A DNA stretch of 64,000 nt from NCBI GenBank assembly GCA_016707885.1, contig JADJGU010000002.1, positions 310,001 through 374,000 on the forward strand. The letters run 5' to 3'. Below the pieces are notes generated by a model. That model worked only from the letters and a program-made list of their open reading frames with translations, had not been told where the DNA came from and did not search any database. Positions 25,130 to 34,136 of this stretch are shown one piece after another; within the stretch, counting starts at the first letter, position 1; each line of letters starts with the position of its first letter. The position numbers and the translations under genes are program-made. This stretch comes from Sphingomonadales bacterium (GTDB lineage: Bacteria; Pseudomonadota; Alphaproteobacteria; Sphingomonadales; Sphingomonadaceae).

Positions 25130-26527
25130 GTGTCCGCAGATTATGTTGTCGCCGACCTTTCGCTTGCCGAATTCGGTCGCGCTGAAATAGCCATCGCTGA
25201 AACCGAAATGCCGGGCCTGATGGCCCTTCGTTCCGAATATGGTGCTTCGCAGCCTTTGAAGGGTGCGCGCATCACCGGATCGCTCCACATGACGATCCAG
25301 ACCGCAGTGCTGATCGAAACGCTCGTCGCTCTGGGTGCCGAAGTGCGCTGGGCGACCTGCAATATCTTCTCGACGCAGGACCACGCCGCCGCCGCGATTG
25401 CGGCAGCTGGTATTCCGGTATTTGCGGTCAAAGGCGAAACCCTGGCCGATTATTGGGACTATGTTGGCAAAATCTTTGATTGGGACGATGGCACAGGCCG
25501 TACCGCTAATATGATCCTAGACGATGGCGGCGATGCCACCATGTTCGCACTTTGGGGCGCCCGCATTGAAGCCGGGGACGAACTGCCCGAGCCGACCAAT
25601 GCTGAAGAAATTGAATTCCAGCGCGCGCTGAAAGCGTTCGTCAAAGCGAAGCCGGGTTACCTGACGATGTCGGTCGCGCACATCAAGGGCGTTTCGGAAG
25701 AAACCACAACTGGTGTCCACCGCTTGTACCAGATCGCAAAGGACGGCAAGCTGCCTTTCCCGGCAATCAATGTGAACGACAGCGTTACCAAGTCGAAGTT
25801 TGACAACCTCTATGGCTGCAAGGAATCGCTGGTCGACGCGATCCGTCGCGCGACCGACGTGATGCTCGCCGGCAAGGTTGCGTGCGTTGCTGGCTTTGGT
25901 GATGTCGGCAAGGGCTCTGCCGCCTCGCTGCGTCAAGGCGGCGCGCGCGTTATGGTCACCGAAATCGATCCGATCTGCGCCTTGCAGGCGGCAATGGAAG
26001 GCTATGAAGTCGTGACCATGGAAGAAGCCGTGCAGCGTTGCGATATCTTCGTGACAGCAACCGGCAACGAAGACGTCATCACGGCCGAACATATGAAAGC
26101 GATGAAGCCGATGAGCATCGTCTGCAATATCGGTCACTTCGACAGCGAAATCCAGATTTCAGCACTCGACAATTACAAGTGGACCGAAGTGAAGCCGGGC
26201 ACCGATCTGGTCGAGTTCCCCGATGGCAAGCAGATTATCATTCTCGCCAAGGGTCGTCTGGTCAATCTGGGTTGCGCAACCGGCCATCCCAGCTTTGTGA
26301 TGTCGTCGAGCTTTACCAACCAGACGCTGGCACAAATCGAGCTGTTCACCAAGACATCGGAATATAAGAACGAAGTCTATGTGCTGCCGAAGCATCTGGA
26401 TGAAAAGGTTGCTGCCTTGCACCTCGAAAAACTGGGTGTGAAGTTGACCAAGCTGTCGCCCAAGCAGGCGAGCTATATCGGCGTGTCGAGCGAAGGGCCA
26501 TTCAAGCCCGATCACTACCGCTACTGA
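25130..26527 (+). CDS. ahcY: Adenosylhomocysteinase
   Basis: 465 aa. Reversibly hydrolyses S-adenosylhomocysteine to homocysteine and adenosine, clearing the product inhibitor of SAM methylases. Start GTG at 25130 with CCGGAG 8 nt upstream. Motifs: CNIFSTQDHAAAAIA, NVNDSVTKSKFDN, the NAD-binding GFGDVGKGSAASLRQGGARV, and the C-terminal KPDHYRY that completes the partner's cofactor site. The length matches the long bacterial form with the insertion. A terminator follows. Other SAM-using enzymes in this window (TrmD, MtaB, MoaA and the partial methyltransferase) depend on the same cycle only indirectly. Confidence 0.97.
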   Translation: MSADYVVADLSLAEFGRAEIAIAETEMPGLMALRSEYGASQPLKGARITGSLHMTIQTAVLIETLVALGAEVRWATCNIFSTQDHAAAAIAAAGIPVFAVKGETLADYWDYVGKIFDWDDGTGRTANMILDDGGDATMFALWGARIEAGDELPEPTNAEEIEFQRALKAFVKAKPGYLTMSVAHIKGVSEETTTGVHRLYQIAKDGKLPFPAINVNDSVTKSKFDNLYGCKESLVDAIRRATDVMLAGKVACVAGFGDVGKGSAASLRQGGARVMVTEIDPICALQAAMEGYEVVTMEEAVQRCDIFVTATGNEDVITAEHMKAMKPMSIVCNIGHFDSEIQISALDNYKWTEVKPGTDLVEFPDGKQIIILAKGRLVNLGCATGHPSFVMSSSFTNQTLAQIELFTKTSEYKNEVYVLPKHLDEKVAALHLEKLGVKLTKLSPKQASYIGVSSEGPFKPDHYRY

Positions 26528-26555
26528 TTGCTCGGAAACGAGCTGACAGCAAATC

Positions 26556-26582
26556 AGGCCTGCCATTTGGTGGGCCTTTTTT
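26556..26582 (+). terminator. Terminator of ahcY
   Basis: AGGCC and GGCCT arms, extended by G:T pairs, are followed by six T. Located 29 bp after the ahcY stop, ahead of divL. Confidence 0.7.
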
Positions 26583-26647
26583 GTTGCGTCCGGGGCGCTT
26601 TCGTTGCACCGCAAAATTCGTAACATTTGGTTGCCGGGAATAATTGG

Positions 26648-29029
26648 ATGCAAGGCGGAAGCCTTACTTTTGCGTTGATTGGCTTGCTTTTCGGTGTCTG
26701 GCTGGTTGGGGCTGGCTATGCCATCTGGACGGGCCTTGTAATGCGCCGCCGTGCGCGGGCATCCCTACGCCAAACTGCCAAATTGTCGCGGTTGATGGAA
26801 ACCGCTCCGGCTGTACCGGTCATCGTTCGGGGCGATGGCAAGCTGGAAGCTTCCGAGCGCTTTTGTTTGATGTTTGGCTTGACCAAGCTGCCCCCGACGA
26901 TGAACGAGCTACTGGCAGAGTTGGCCATTGGCGCAGCCCAAGCCGACTGGCAAAATCTGTCCGCCTTTGTCCGTGAAACTCAAAGGACCGGTAAATCGGC
27001 CACCTGCAAATTGGCTTTGGACGGCTCTCCGAGACGGTTTATGGCCAAGATCAGTCTTGCGGACGCACAAATCTATCCCAATGGCGCCGCAATGCTTTGG
27101 TTCTTCGATCTCACCGATACGGTGCGAGAGCTTGAGCGGCTGGAAGATGAATCCCAGTCAGCACGCAATGCTTTTCAGGCGCTGGCGGGGTTGATCGAAG
27201 CAGCACCTTTGCCAATGTGGCATCGCGGGCCCGACTATCGCCTGAACTTTGTGAACAAAGCCTATGTCGATGCGGTTGAAGCCCAAGACGGAGAGCAGGT
27301 AGTAACCGACGAAATCGAACTCATCGAAACCGTGAACGGCAAATCACCATTTGCCTTTGCCGCCGAGGCGCAAGAAGCCAAGGTTCCGTGTGAACGTCTG
27401 GTTTCGGCTACAATTGACGGAAAGCGGCGGCAGCTTCGCGTGTATGACATTCCTATGGGCGACATTGGCGTTGGGGGTCTTGCTGTTGATATGCAGGACC
27501 TATCCGATGCGCGTGCCGACATCCGGCGGCAAAGTGAAGCGCAGCGCAACCTTCTGGACAAGATGTCGGCGGGCGTCGCCCAGTTTGAAAGGGATCGCTC
27601 TCTATCCTTTGCCAATCTCCCATTCCAGCGCATCTTTAACTTTCCGGACGACTGGCTGGCAGAAAAGCCTGAATTTGCCCGCGTTCTTGAGCGTATGCGC
27701 GAAAACAGCCGCATGCCAGAAGTACGCGATTTTCCCGAATGGCGGATTGAGCGTGAAACCTGGTTCCGCATGGCGGTGCCGGTTGAGGAAAATTGGCTTT
27801 TGCCTGACGGTACCCATCTGCGGCTGGTTGCACAGCCGACACCAGACGGCGGCCTGCTTTTGATTTTCGAAGACCGTACCGAGCAGGCCCAGCTTGCCAG
27901 CGCTCGCGATACTCTTTTGCGGGTGCGGACTGCGACGTTCGACAATCTGTTTGAGGCAGTGTCGGTATTTTCGTCGGACGGCCGTTTAAGCATCTGGAAC
28001 AAGCGTTTTGCGCAAATCTGGACGCTGGAAGAAGAAACCTATCTCGCGACACATCCGCGCTTCGACGAAATGCTCCCAATGTTGGGTATTAGTTTGGAGA
28101 AAGCGTCGCACGTGTCAATTCTGCGTGAATTGCTGCAAATGACTATCACCACACGCCAACCACGACGAAGCAAGATTGCGTTTAAGGACGGTCGGGTGTT
28201 TCAGATGTCGACGGTGCCGCTGCCCGATGGCAACGCGCTGCTTGCAATGCTTGATATCTCGGATGGCGTGCAGATCGAACAGGCACTGCGTGACCGCAAT
28301 GCAGCTCTATCAGAGGCGGACGCTATCAAAGGACGCTTCCTCGCGAATATGAGCTATGAATTCCGCACGCCGCTAACGTCGATCAGCGGGTTTGCGGAAC
28401 TGCTACGCCAAGGCATCGCTGGCGAATTGAACCCGCAAGCGCAAGAATATGTCGAGGCCATTGTTAAGTCGGCTGATCGTTTGTCACAGCAGATTAACTC
28501 CGTGCTCGACTTTACCCAAGGCGAAGCTGGAGCATTGCCGGTGGTTCGCAAGCCGGTCGATGTCGCAGAACTTGTCAAGACAGTTGCGGACTCCTTTGCC
28601 GAGCGTCAGACGCAAAACGGATCGACACTCGCCCTGGACATCAAACCGAATGCGGGGGTTGTGATGGGAGATAGCCAGCGCTTGCAGCAAGCCTTGAGTG
28701 CTATCATCGACAATGCGCTGGAACATGGCGGAAAAAATGTTCGCCTGCTTGTCCATGCTGCAGGTGACAGGAACAGCGCTACAATCATCGTTTCCGACAA
28801 CGGGCCTGGTATGACGGCGCAACAGCAGGCTTTGGCCTTCGATACCTTCACCCGTTCGCAATCGGCAGCCGAGCGGTCGACACGCGAAGGCAGCAATGCG
28901 ATGGGGCTTGGTCTACCGTTGGCGCGCAAACTGGTTGAATTGCACGAGGGCAGGCTCGAACTGGAATCGCAGCCGGGGCAGGGAACCACCGTCGCGATTC
29001 AACTGCCGCGAAATGCGAAAGCTACATGA
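26648..29029 (+). CDS. divL: DivL-type tyrosine-substituted PAS histidine-kinase homologue
   Basis: 793 aa from the ATG at 26648. One N-terminal membrane helix (about 5-32), then several PAS-like modules (roughly 55-540), a DHp helix and an HATPase domain. The phospho-acceptor His of the H-box is replaced by Tyr570: NMSYEFRTPLTSI. The ATP-binding domain keeps its N box (SAIIDNALEHGG), G1 (DNGPGM) and G2 (GLGLPLARKLVE). This is the hallmark of Caulobacter DivL, an essential polar factor that controls the CckA phosphorelay through DivK. tsaE overlaps its stop codon, the arrangement I remember for alphaproteobacterial divL. It is the first gene of divL-tsaE-amgK-murU-addB-addA. Confidence 0.85.
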   Translation: MQGGSLTFALIGLLFGVWLVGAGYAIWTGLVMRRRARASLRQTAKLSRLMETAPAVPVIVRGDGKLEASERFCLMFGLTKLPPTMNELLAELAIGAAQADWQNLSAFVRETQRTGKSATCKLALDGSPRRFMAKISLADAQIYPNGAAMLWFFDLTDTVRELERLEDESQSARNAFQALAGLIEAAPLPMWHRGPDYRLNFVNKAYVDAVEAQDGEQVVTDEIELIETVNGKSPFAFAAEAQEAKVPCERLVSATIDGKRRQLRVYDIPMGDIGVGGLAVDMQDLSDARADIRRQSEAQRNLLDKMSAGVAQFERDRSLSFANLPFQRIFNFPDDWLAEKPEFARVLERMRENSRMPEVRDFPEWRIERETWFRMAVPVEENWLLPDGTHLRLVAQPTPDGGLLLIFEDRTEQAQLASARDTLLRVRTATFDNLFEAVSVFSSDGRLSIWNKRFAQIWTLEEETYLATHPRFDEMLPMLGISLEKASHVSILRELLQMTITTRQPRRSKIAFKDGRVFQMSTVPLPDGNALLAMLDISDGVQIEQALRDRNAALSEADAIKGRFLANMSYEFRTPLTSISGFAELLRQGIAGELNPQAQEYVEAIVKSADRLSQQINSVLDFTQGEAGALPVVRKPVDVAELVKTVADSFAERQTQNGSTLALDIKPNAGVVMGDSQRLQQALSAIIDNALEHGGKNVRLLVHAAGDRNSATIIVSDNGPGMTAQQQALAFDTFTRSQSAAERSTREGSNAMGLGLPLARKLVELHEGRLELESQPGQGTTVAIQLPRNAKAT

Positions 29030-29442
29030 TCGTCCGATCCGAAGCTGATATGGAGCGGTTGGGCTATGATCTGGCAAAACGCGTTCGTCCGGGGCAATTG
29101 GTTGCGCTTTCGGGCCCGCTTGGTGCTGGCAAGACAGTGCTAAGCCGGTCGATTTTGCGGGCTTTGGGTTTCGATGGAGATGTCTCTAGCCCCACCTATG
29201 CCATTATCCACGAATATAGCGATCCGGCCATGCGGATGCCCGTTGTCCATGCAGACCTCTATCGGCTAGAAGACCCTGAAGAGTTACACGAGCTTGGACT
29301 TTTCGACGATCAGGACAGTCTGAAGCTTGTTGAATGGCCGGAAATGGGGGGGCATGCGCTTCTGCGCGCGGACATTTCAGTTGCTATTGCGCCAGTGGCG
29401 GATGGCAGTCGTGAAGTGACAATCAACGAAAAAGGGATGTGA
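29026..29442 (+). CDS. tsaE: tRNA t6A biosynthesis ATPase TsaE
   Basis: 138 aa. ATPase of the TsaB-TsaD-TsaE complex that installs threonylcarbamoyl on A37 of ANN-reading tRNAs. Walker A GPLGAGKTVLSR, the SSPTYAIIHEY switch segment and VHADLYRLEDPEEL are family signatures. Start overlaps the divL stop (ATGA), and the stop overlaps the GTG of amgK (GTGA). The product of its pathway is the substrate of MtaB, encoded at 4.3-5.6 kb. Confidence 0.94.
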   Translation: MIVRSEADMERLGYDLAKRVRPGQLVALSGPLGAGKTVLSRSILRALGFDGDVSSPTYAIIHEYSDPAMRMPVVHADLYRLEDPEELHELGLFDDQDSLKLVEWPEMGGHALLRADISVAIAPVADGSREVTINEKGM

Positions 29443-30428
29443 AATTGACGGCTGCGCAAATACCCGCAGGGACAGATAACTTTTTGGCCGGCTGCGGATG
29501 GGGCGGCGCCGCGATCGAACCGCTTGCCGGTGATGCTTCTTTCCGTCGCTATTTCCGCGTTCGCAAATCCGACGGTTCCACTGCCATGCTTATGGATGCG
29601 CCGCCGCCGCACGAAGATCCCAAGCCGTTCCTGCATGTCGCCCAATATCTGGTTGAACAGGGATTTCGGGCGCCGGTTGTTTACGGCGTGGATTTAGATC
29701 GTGGTCTTGTCCTGATCGAAGATTTTGGCAACACCCGAATGCGGGAATATCTCGATGACCATCCCGAAGATGAAATGCAAATTTATCGTCATGCGATTGC
29801 TACATTAATCGACCTTGAAAAGGCTCCGGTCGCCAAGCTCGCACCCTATGATTTCGCGGCCTATTTGCGCGAAGTCGATCTTCTGGTTGAATGGTATCTT
29901 CCAGCGATGGGTGTCGCTTTTGATCGTCAGGAATTTGAAGCGCTATGGAAAGCCGCGCTAGCTCCGATAAGCGGACCGGAATGGCAGCAAGTGACCGTAT
30001 TACGCGATTATCATGCCGAAAATATCATGTTGCTGTACGGCGGGGCGCAAGGGCTGATTGATTTTCAGGACGCGCTCGCCGGACATCCCGCCTATGACCT
30101 TGTGTCCCTGTTGCAAGATGCCCGGCGTGATGTATCCCACGCACTCGAAATAGCGATGCTGCATTACTACAAAGACATCGCAAAACCGGATTATGATTTA
30201 GATCTGCACTACGCGTTACTAGGTGCTCAGCGGAACGCAAAGATTATTGGCATTTTCACCAGGTTGTGGAAGCGCGATGGCAAGGCCCGCTATCTGTCTT
30301 TCCTGCCGCGCATGTGGGGCCTTTTGGAACGTGATCTGCAACATCCGGGTCTTGCCGATTTGAAACATTGGTTCGACACAACAATCCCTGTTGAAATTCG
30401 ACGCACGTCACCGGACAGCATCGCATGA
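29439..30428 (+). CDS. amgK: N-acetylmuramate/N-acetylglucosamine kinase AmgK
   Basis: 329-aa aminoglycoside-phosphotransferase-fold sugar kinase. Contains GDASFRRYFRV (nucleotide loop), the catalytic LRDYHAENIMLL loop, and IDFQDALAGHPAYDLVSL (metal-binding Asp). In Pseudomonas and related bacteria AmgK phosphorylates the anomeric position of MurNAc in peptidoglycan recycling that bypasses de novo UDP-MurNAc synthesis. Start GTG at 29439 overlaps the tsaE stop; murU follows with an ATGA overlap. The direct murU linkage makes the substrate call firm. Confidence 0.9.
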   Translation: MKLTAAQIPAGTDNFLAGCGWGGAAIEPLAGDASFRRYFRVRKSDGSTAMLMDAPPPHEDPKPFLHVAQYLVEQGFRAPVVYGVDLDRGLVLIEDFGNTRMREYLDDHPEDEMQIYRHAIATLIDLEKAPVAKLAPYDFAAYLREVDLLVEWYLPAMGVAFDRQEFEALWKAALAPISGPEWQQVTVLRDYHAENIMLLYGGAQGLIDFQDALAGHPAYDLVSLLQDARRDVSHALEIAMLHYYKDIAKPDYDLDLHYALLGAQRNAKIIGIFTRLWKRDGKARYLSFLPRMWGLLERDLQHPGLADLKHWFDTTIPVEIRRTSPDSIA

Positions 30429-31144
30429 AAGTTGATAGCGCGATGATTATGGCGGCCGGTCTGGGCACGCGAATGCGGCCGTTGACCGAAAACAAGCCAA
30501 AGCCGCTGGTTGAAGTTGCCGGAAAAACGCTTCTCGACCATGTGTTGGATAAGGCGCGAGATGCCGGCATTTCGAATGTTGTGGTCAATGTGCATTATCT
30601 ACCAGAACAGGTTGAGGCGCACCTTTCCATGCATGCGGCTGATCTCAACTTTACTATTTCAGACGAGCGTGATTTGCTGATGGAAACCGGTGGCGGTCTG
30701 GTGAAAGCCGAAAGCCTGATTGCTGCAGAACCATTTTATTGCCTCAATAGCGATGCCATCTGGACCGAAGCGGCCGAGCAGGACAGTCTTAAGTGTTTGG
30801 CCCAGACGTGGGACGGGGACCGAATGGACGGGCTGTTGCTGATCGTTCCGCGCGAGCGTGCTTTTCAGCATCCGGGAAAAGGCGATTTCTCTCTCGATGC
30901 CGACAACAGACTGGTTCGGCGCGGCCAGCGCGACAGCGCACCCTATGTCTATACAGGCAACCAGTTGATCAGCCATCGTCTCTTGCAGGCCGCTCCATCA
31001 GGGCCGTTTTCAACCAATATTTTGTGGGATCGGGCGATAGCCGAAGGACGGCTGTTCGGGCTGGTGCATGAAGGCGACTGGTTCGATATCGGGTCGCCGC
31101 ATGCTATTGCACCGACCGAAGCCGCGCTGGCGGTGCATGGCTGA
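30425..31144 (+). CDS. murU: N-acetylmuramate-1-phosphate uridylyltransferase MurU
   Basis: 239-aa nucleotidyltransferase making UDP-MurNAc from MurNAc-1-phosphate. N-terminal pyrophosphorylase motif MAAGLGTRMRPLTENKPKPLVEV, then VNVHYLPEQVEAHL, ETGGGLVKA (substrate loop) and NSDAIW (metal-binding Asp). Immediately follows amgK; the last 8 bp overlap the start of addB. Confidence 0.93.
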   Translation: MKVDSAMIMAAGLGTRMRPLTENKPKPLVEVAGKTLLDHVLDKARDAGISNVVVNVHYLPEQVEAHLSMHAADLNFTISDERDLLMETGGGLVKAESLIAAEPFYCLNSDAIWTEAAEQDSLKCLAQTWDGDRMDGLLLIVPRERAFQHPGKGDFSLDADNRLVRRGQRDSAPYVYTGNQLISHRLLQAAPSGPFSTNILWDRAIAEGRLFGLVHEGDWFDIGSPHAIAPTEAALAVHG

Positions 31145-34136
31145 ACATCGCTCTCCGAATGTTCTGACGGTTCCTATAGGAACCGATATTTCATCAGCCG
31201 TGGCGCTTGAGCTGACCAGTCGCTTTCGCGATAACGGCATGGCTCTTGCCGATGTCTTGTTGCTGCTGCCTAACAACAGGGCGGTTGCAGCTATGACAGC
31301 CGCATTCGTTCGCATCGCCGAACAGGGTCTGATCTTGCCGCGTATGGTAGCGATTGGTGACCTTGCGCTGGATGAGGCGTTGGGGCCGCTTCTCGATCCG
31401 CTCGATGGTGGCGACGTTGACTTGATCCCACCTGCTATCGGTGACTTCGAACGCCAGCTGCTGTTGACCCGTTTGGTGCGCAATCGAAGGCCACAGGTCA
31501 GCGCCGCAGAGGCATTGAACCTGGCCCACCTGTTAATGGCGACGCTCGACCAGCTTGAGATCGAAGGCGTCCCCGTAGCGAAGATTGAAACGGATCACCA
31601 AAACCACGACCTCGCCGAACATTGGCAAAGCGCCTATGCCGATTTGTTGTTGCTAGCGGCCAATTACCAATCCGAGCTGGGTAAGCTTGGTCTGTTGAAT
31701 CCTGCTGCACGGCGGAACAAGTTGTTGGATCGACTGGCCAATCGACTGACGCAGGAAAGCGACAATCGAGCAGTTTGGGCGGTTGGAATATCGACGGCTG
31801 CCCCTGCGATTGCGCGCTTGTTGCAGCAGGTGGCTTTCTTGCCTGCGGGGCAGGTGATTTTGCCGCATATCGAACTGAATATGCCAAATGCGGAATGGGA
31901 TGCGCTTGGATTGTTGGACAAGACAGAGGCCGCGACTCCGCCCACCCGGCAACAGGAAACGCATCCGCAATATCATTTGAAGCTGTTGTTACATCGGATG
32001 GGTATCAACCGATCAGAAGTTTCAACTTTGGTTCCAGGCACCGCCTCTCTGCATGAGACAAAGGTACAAATGGCCGTAGCAGATATTTTTTGTGCGGCGT
32101 CGCAAACTGTCGCTTGGCAGGCGCTTCCGGCTTCGCGGAAAAAACTTTCCAATGTTCGGTTGATGTCGTGTGCGGACAGTGCAGAAGAAGCCAAAGCCAT
32201 TGCCGTTTTAATCCGGGAAGCTTTGGAAACGCCGACGAGACGCGTCGCACTGGTTACGCCTGATCGTGAAATTGCGCTGCGTGTGTCGGCGCAACTGAAA
32301 CGCTGGGATATTGTCGCGGACGACAGTGCGGGCGTGCCTTTGACACAGACCCCGTCGGGCGTTCTGTTGCTCGCCATAACCGACATGCTGGCCGGTCAGT
32401 TTGAACCGGTCGCGTTGCTTGCCGTTTTCAAACATCCGCTGGTTACAGCCGGTAACGCTCGCCTCGCTTGGCTGGAACAAGTGCGCCAACTCGATCAAGC
32501 GTTGCGAGGACCGAGGCTTGGACTGGGCGTTGCGGGCATCAGGGACGCCGTTCGGACAAAATTTGGCCGACTTGACAAGGATGCCTCGCTACAAGTTTGG
32601 TGGGCTGAAATTGAAAAGCGACTGAAGACTTACGATTTCGAACACACGCGCAGTTTTGCCGATAAGGTTCAAGTGGTTACGGCGCTTGCGAACGAGCTGT
32701 CCGATGGGGCCATCTGGAAGGGCTCAGCTGGCCGCGCGCTTTCCGAAGCATTGTCGGACATCCAGTCGCGCGATCTTTCGGTGTTTGATGACGCCAAAGG
32801 AACCGCTGTCCCGGTTATTGTACGCGATATACTGGCTACCCAGGCAATACGCCCGGCATTTGGGACCCATCCCCGTGTGTCCATCTACGGGCTGCTGGAG
32901 GCACGATTGCAGTCGGCAGATCTGCTGATCTGCGCCGGATTGAACGAAGGTAGCTGGCCACAACTGCCGCAGCCCGACCCGTGGCTAGCGCCCCGCCTTC
33001 GCCGCGATCTTGGCATGCCGGGATTGGAGCGGAATATTGGTCTGTCGGCGCACGATCTCGCGTCAGCATTGGGTGCAAACGAAGTTGTGCTGACACGGGC
33101 GCAGCGCGACCGTTCCGGTCCCACAATTGCTTCGAGGTTTTTGCTCCGCCTTCAGGCCTTCCTTGGTGCCAATTTGCAAATTGAGGAACGTGCCCGGCAC
33201 CTCGCCAATCGGCTTGATGCCGTTCAAATCGAGCATAAACCCTATGAACGTCCTGCGCCTAAGCCGGTGCGGGAACAGCGCAAGGTCGACATTTCGATCA
33301 CGCAAATGGATGTTCTGAAGGCTGATCCCTTTGCCTTTTACGCCCGCAACATTTTGGGGCTTTCGCCTCTTAAAGCCGTTGCTGCCGAACCCGATGCTGC
33401 TTGGAAAGGCAGCGCAGTGCACGACATACTTCAACTATGGGCTGAAGAAGACGAATGCGATCCCGACGCACTGATTGCGAGGGCCCAAGCAATGCTCGCC
33501 AACCCTGCCTTACACCCCGCCTTGCGGATGTTGTGGCAGCCGAGGATAAGTTCCGCATTGCGCTGGATTGCCAGCGAAACAATGCGCCAACGGGTTGAAG
33601 ACGGAAGGACAATTGCGGTCACGGAGAAAAAGGGGCGTGTCGAAATCGACAATATTCTTGTCCATGGCCGCATCGACCGCGTGGATCGTCTGGCAGATGG
33701 CCGGCTGGTCATCGTTGATTACAAGACTGGCAGCCCACCTGCGAAAATGCGGGTGCGTGCTGGATATGCGTTACAGCTTGGGCTTGCCGGCCTGATGGCG
33801 GAAACAGGCGGAATAGACGGAGCAGATGGGGAAGTGGCCGATTACGAATATTGGTCGCTTTCACGGTCCAAACGAAAGGAAGGCGACCTTCCCTTTGGCT
33901 ATTCTGCAACGCCCTTTGCCAAAAAGGTCAATGATGGTGAACCCGATGCGACAAATTTCGCTGCGTTTGCCGAAACCCAAGCCCATCAGGCAATATCGCT
34001 CTGGATCAATGGGGAAGAGCCCTTCACGGCCAAGTTGAAGCCGGAATTTGCCCCGTACAAAGACTATGACCAGTTGATGCGGCTCGCCGAATGGATGGGG
34101 AACACCGACTGGAAGGATGATGACGATGTCGTCTGA
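31137..34136 (+). CDS. addB: Double-strand break repair protein AddB (alphaproteobacterial type)
   Basis: 999 aa from the ATG at 31137, which lies inside the last codons of murU. The C-terminal PD-(D/E)XK nuclease domain has VDYKTGSPPAKMR with the following YALQLGL (about residues 860-885). The N-terminal and middle part is a degenerate UvrD-like helicase with no intact Walker A. Works with AddA as the RecBCD-equivalent helicase-nuclease loading RecA at double-strand ends. addA overlaps its 3' end. Confidence 0.93.
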   Translation: MAEHRSPNVLTVPIGTDISSAVALELTSRFRDNGMALADVLLLLPNNRAVAAMTAAFVRIAEQGLILPRMVAIGDLALDEALGPLLDPLDGGDVDLIPPAIGDFERQLLLTRLVRNRRPQVSAAEALNLAHLLMATLDQLEIEGVPVAKIETDHQNHDLAEHWQSAYADLLLLAANYQSELGKLGLLNPAARRNKLLDRLANRLTQESDNRAVWAVGISTAAPAIARLLQQVAFLPAGQVILPHIELNMPNAEWDALGLLDKTEAATPPTRQQETHPQYHLKLLLHRMGINRSEVSTLVPGTASLHETKVQMAVADIFCAASQTVAWQALPASRKKLSNVRLMSCADSAEEAKAIAVLIREALETPTRRVALVTPDREIALRVSAQLKRWDIVADDSAGVPLTQTPSGVLLLAITDMLAGQFEPVALLAVFKHPLVTAGNARLAWLEQVRQLDQALRGPRLGLGVAGIRDAVRTKFGRLDKDASLQVWWAEIEKRLKTYDFEHTRSFADKVQVVTALANELSDGAIWKGSAGRALSEALSDIQSRDLSVFDDAKGTAVPVIVRDILATQAIRPAFGTHPRVSIYGLLEARLQSADLLICAGLNEGSWPQLPQPDPWLAPRLRRDLGMPGLERNIGLSAHDLASALGANEVVLTRAQRDRSGPTIASRFLLRLQAFLGANLQIEERARHLANRLDAVQIEHKPYERPAPKPVREQRKVDISITQMDVLKADPFAFYARNILGLSPLKAVAAEPDAAWKGSAVHDILQLWAEEDECDPDALIARAQAMLANPALHPALRMLWQPRISSALRWIASETMRQRVEDGRTIAVTEKKGRVEIDNILVHGRIDRVDRLADGRLVIVDYKTGSPPAKMRVRAGYALQLGLAGLMAETGGIDGADGEVADYEYWSLSRSKRKEGDLPFGYSATPFAKKVNDGEPDATNFAAFAETQAHQAISLWINGEEPFTAKLKPEFAPYKDYDQLMRLAEWMGNTDWKDDDDVV

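Noticed and set aside
28349..28390. H-to-Y change as a sign of a decayed kinase
   Set aside because: ATPase motifs and the reading frame are intact, and the substitution is the known hallmark of DivL.
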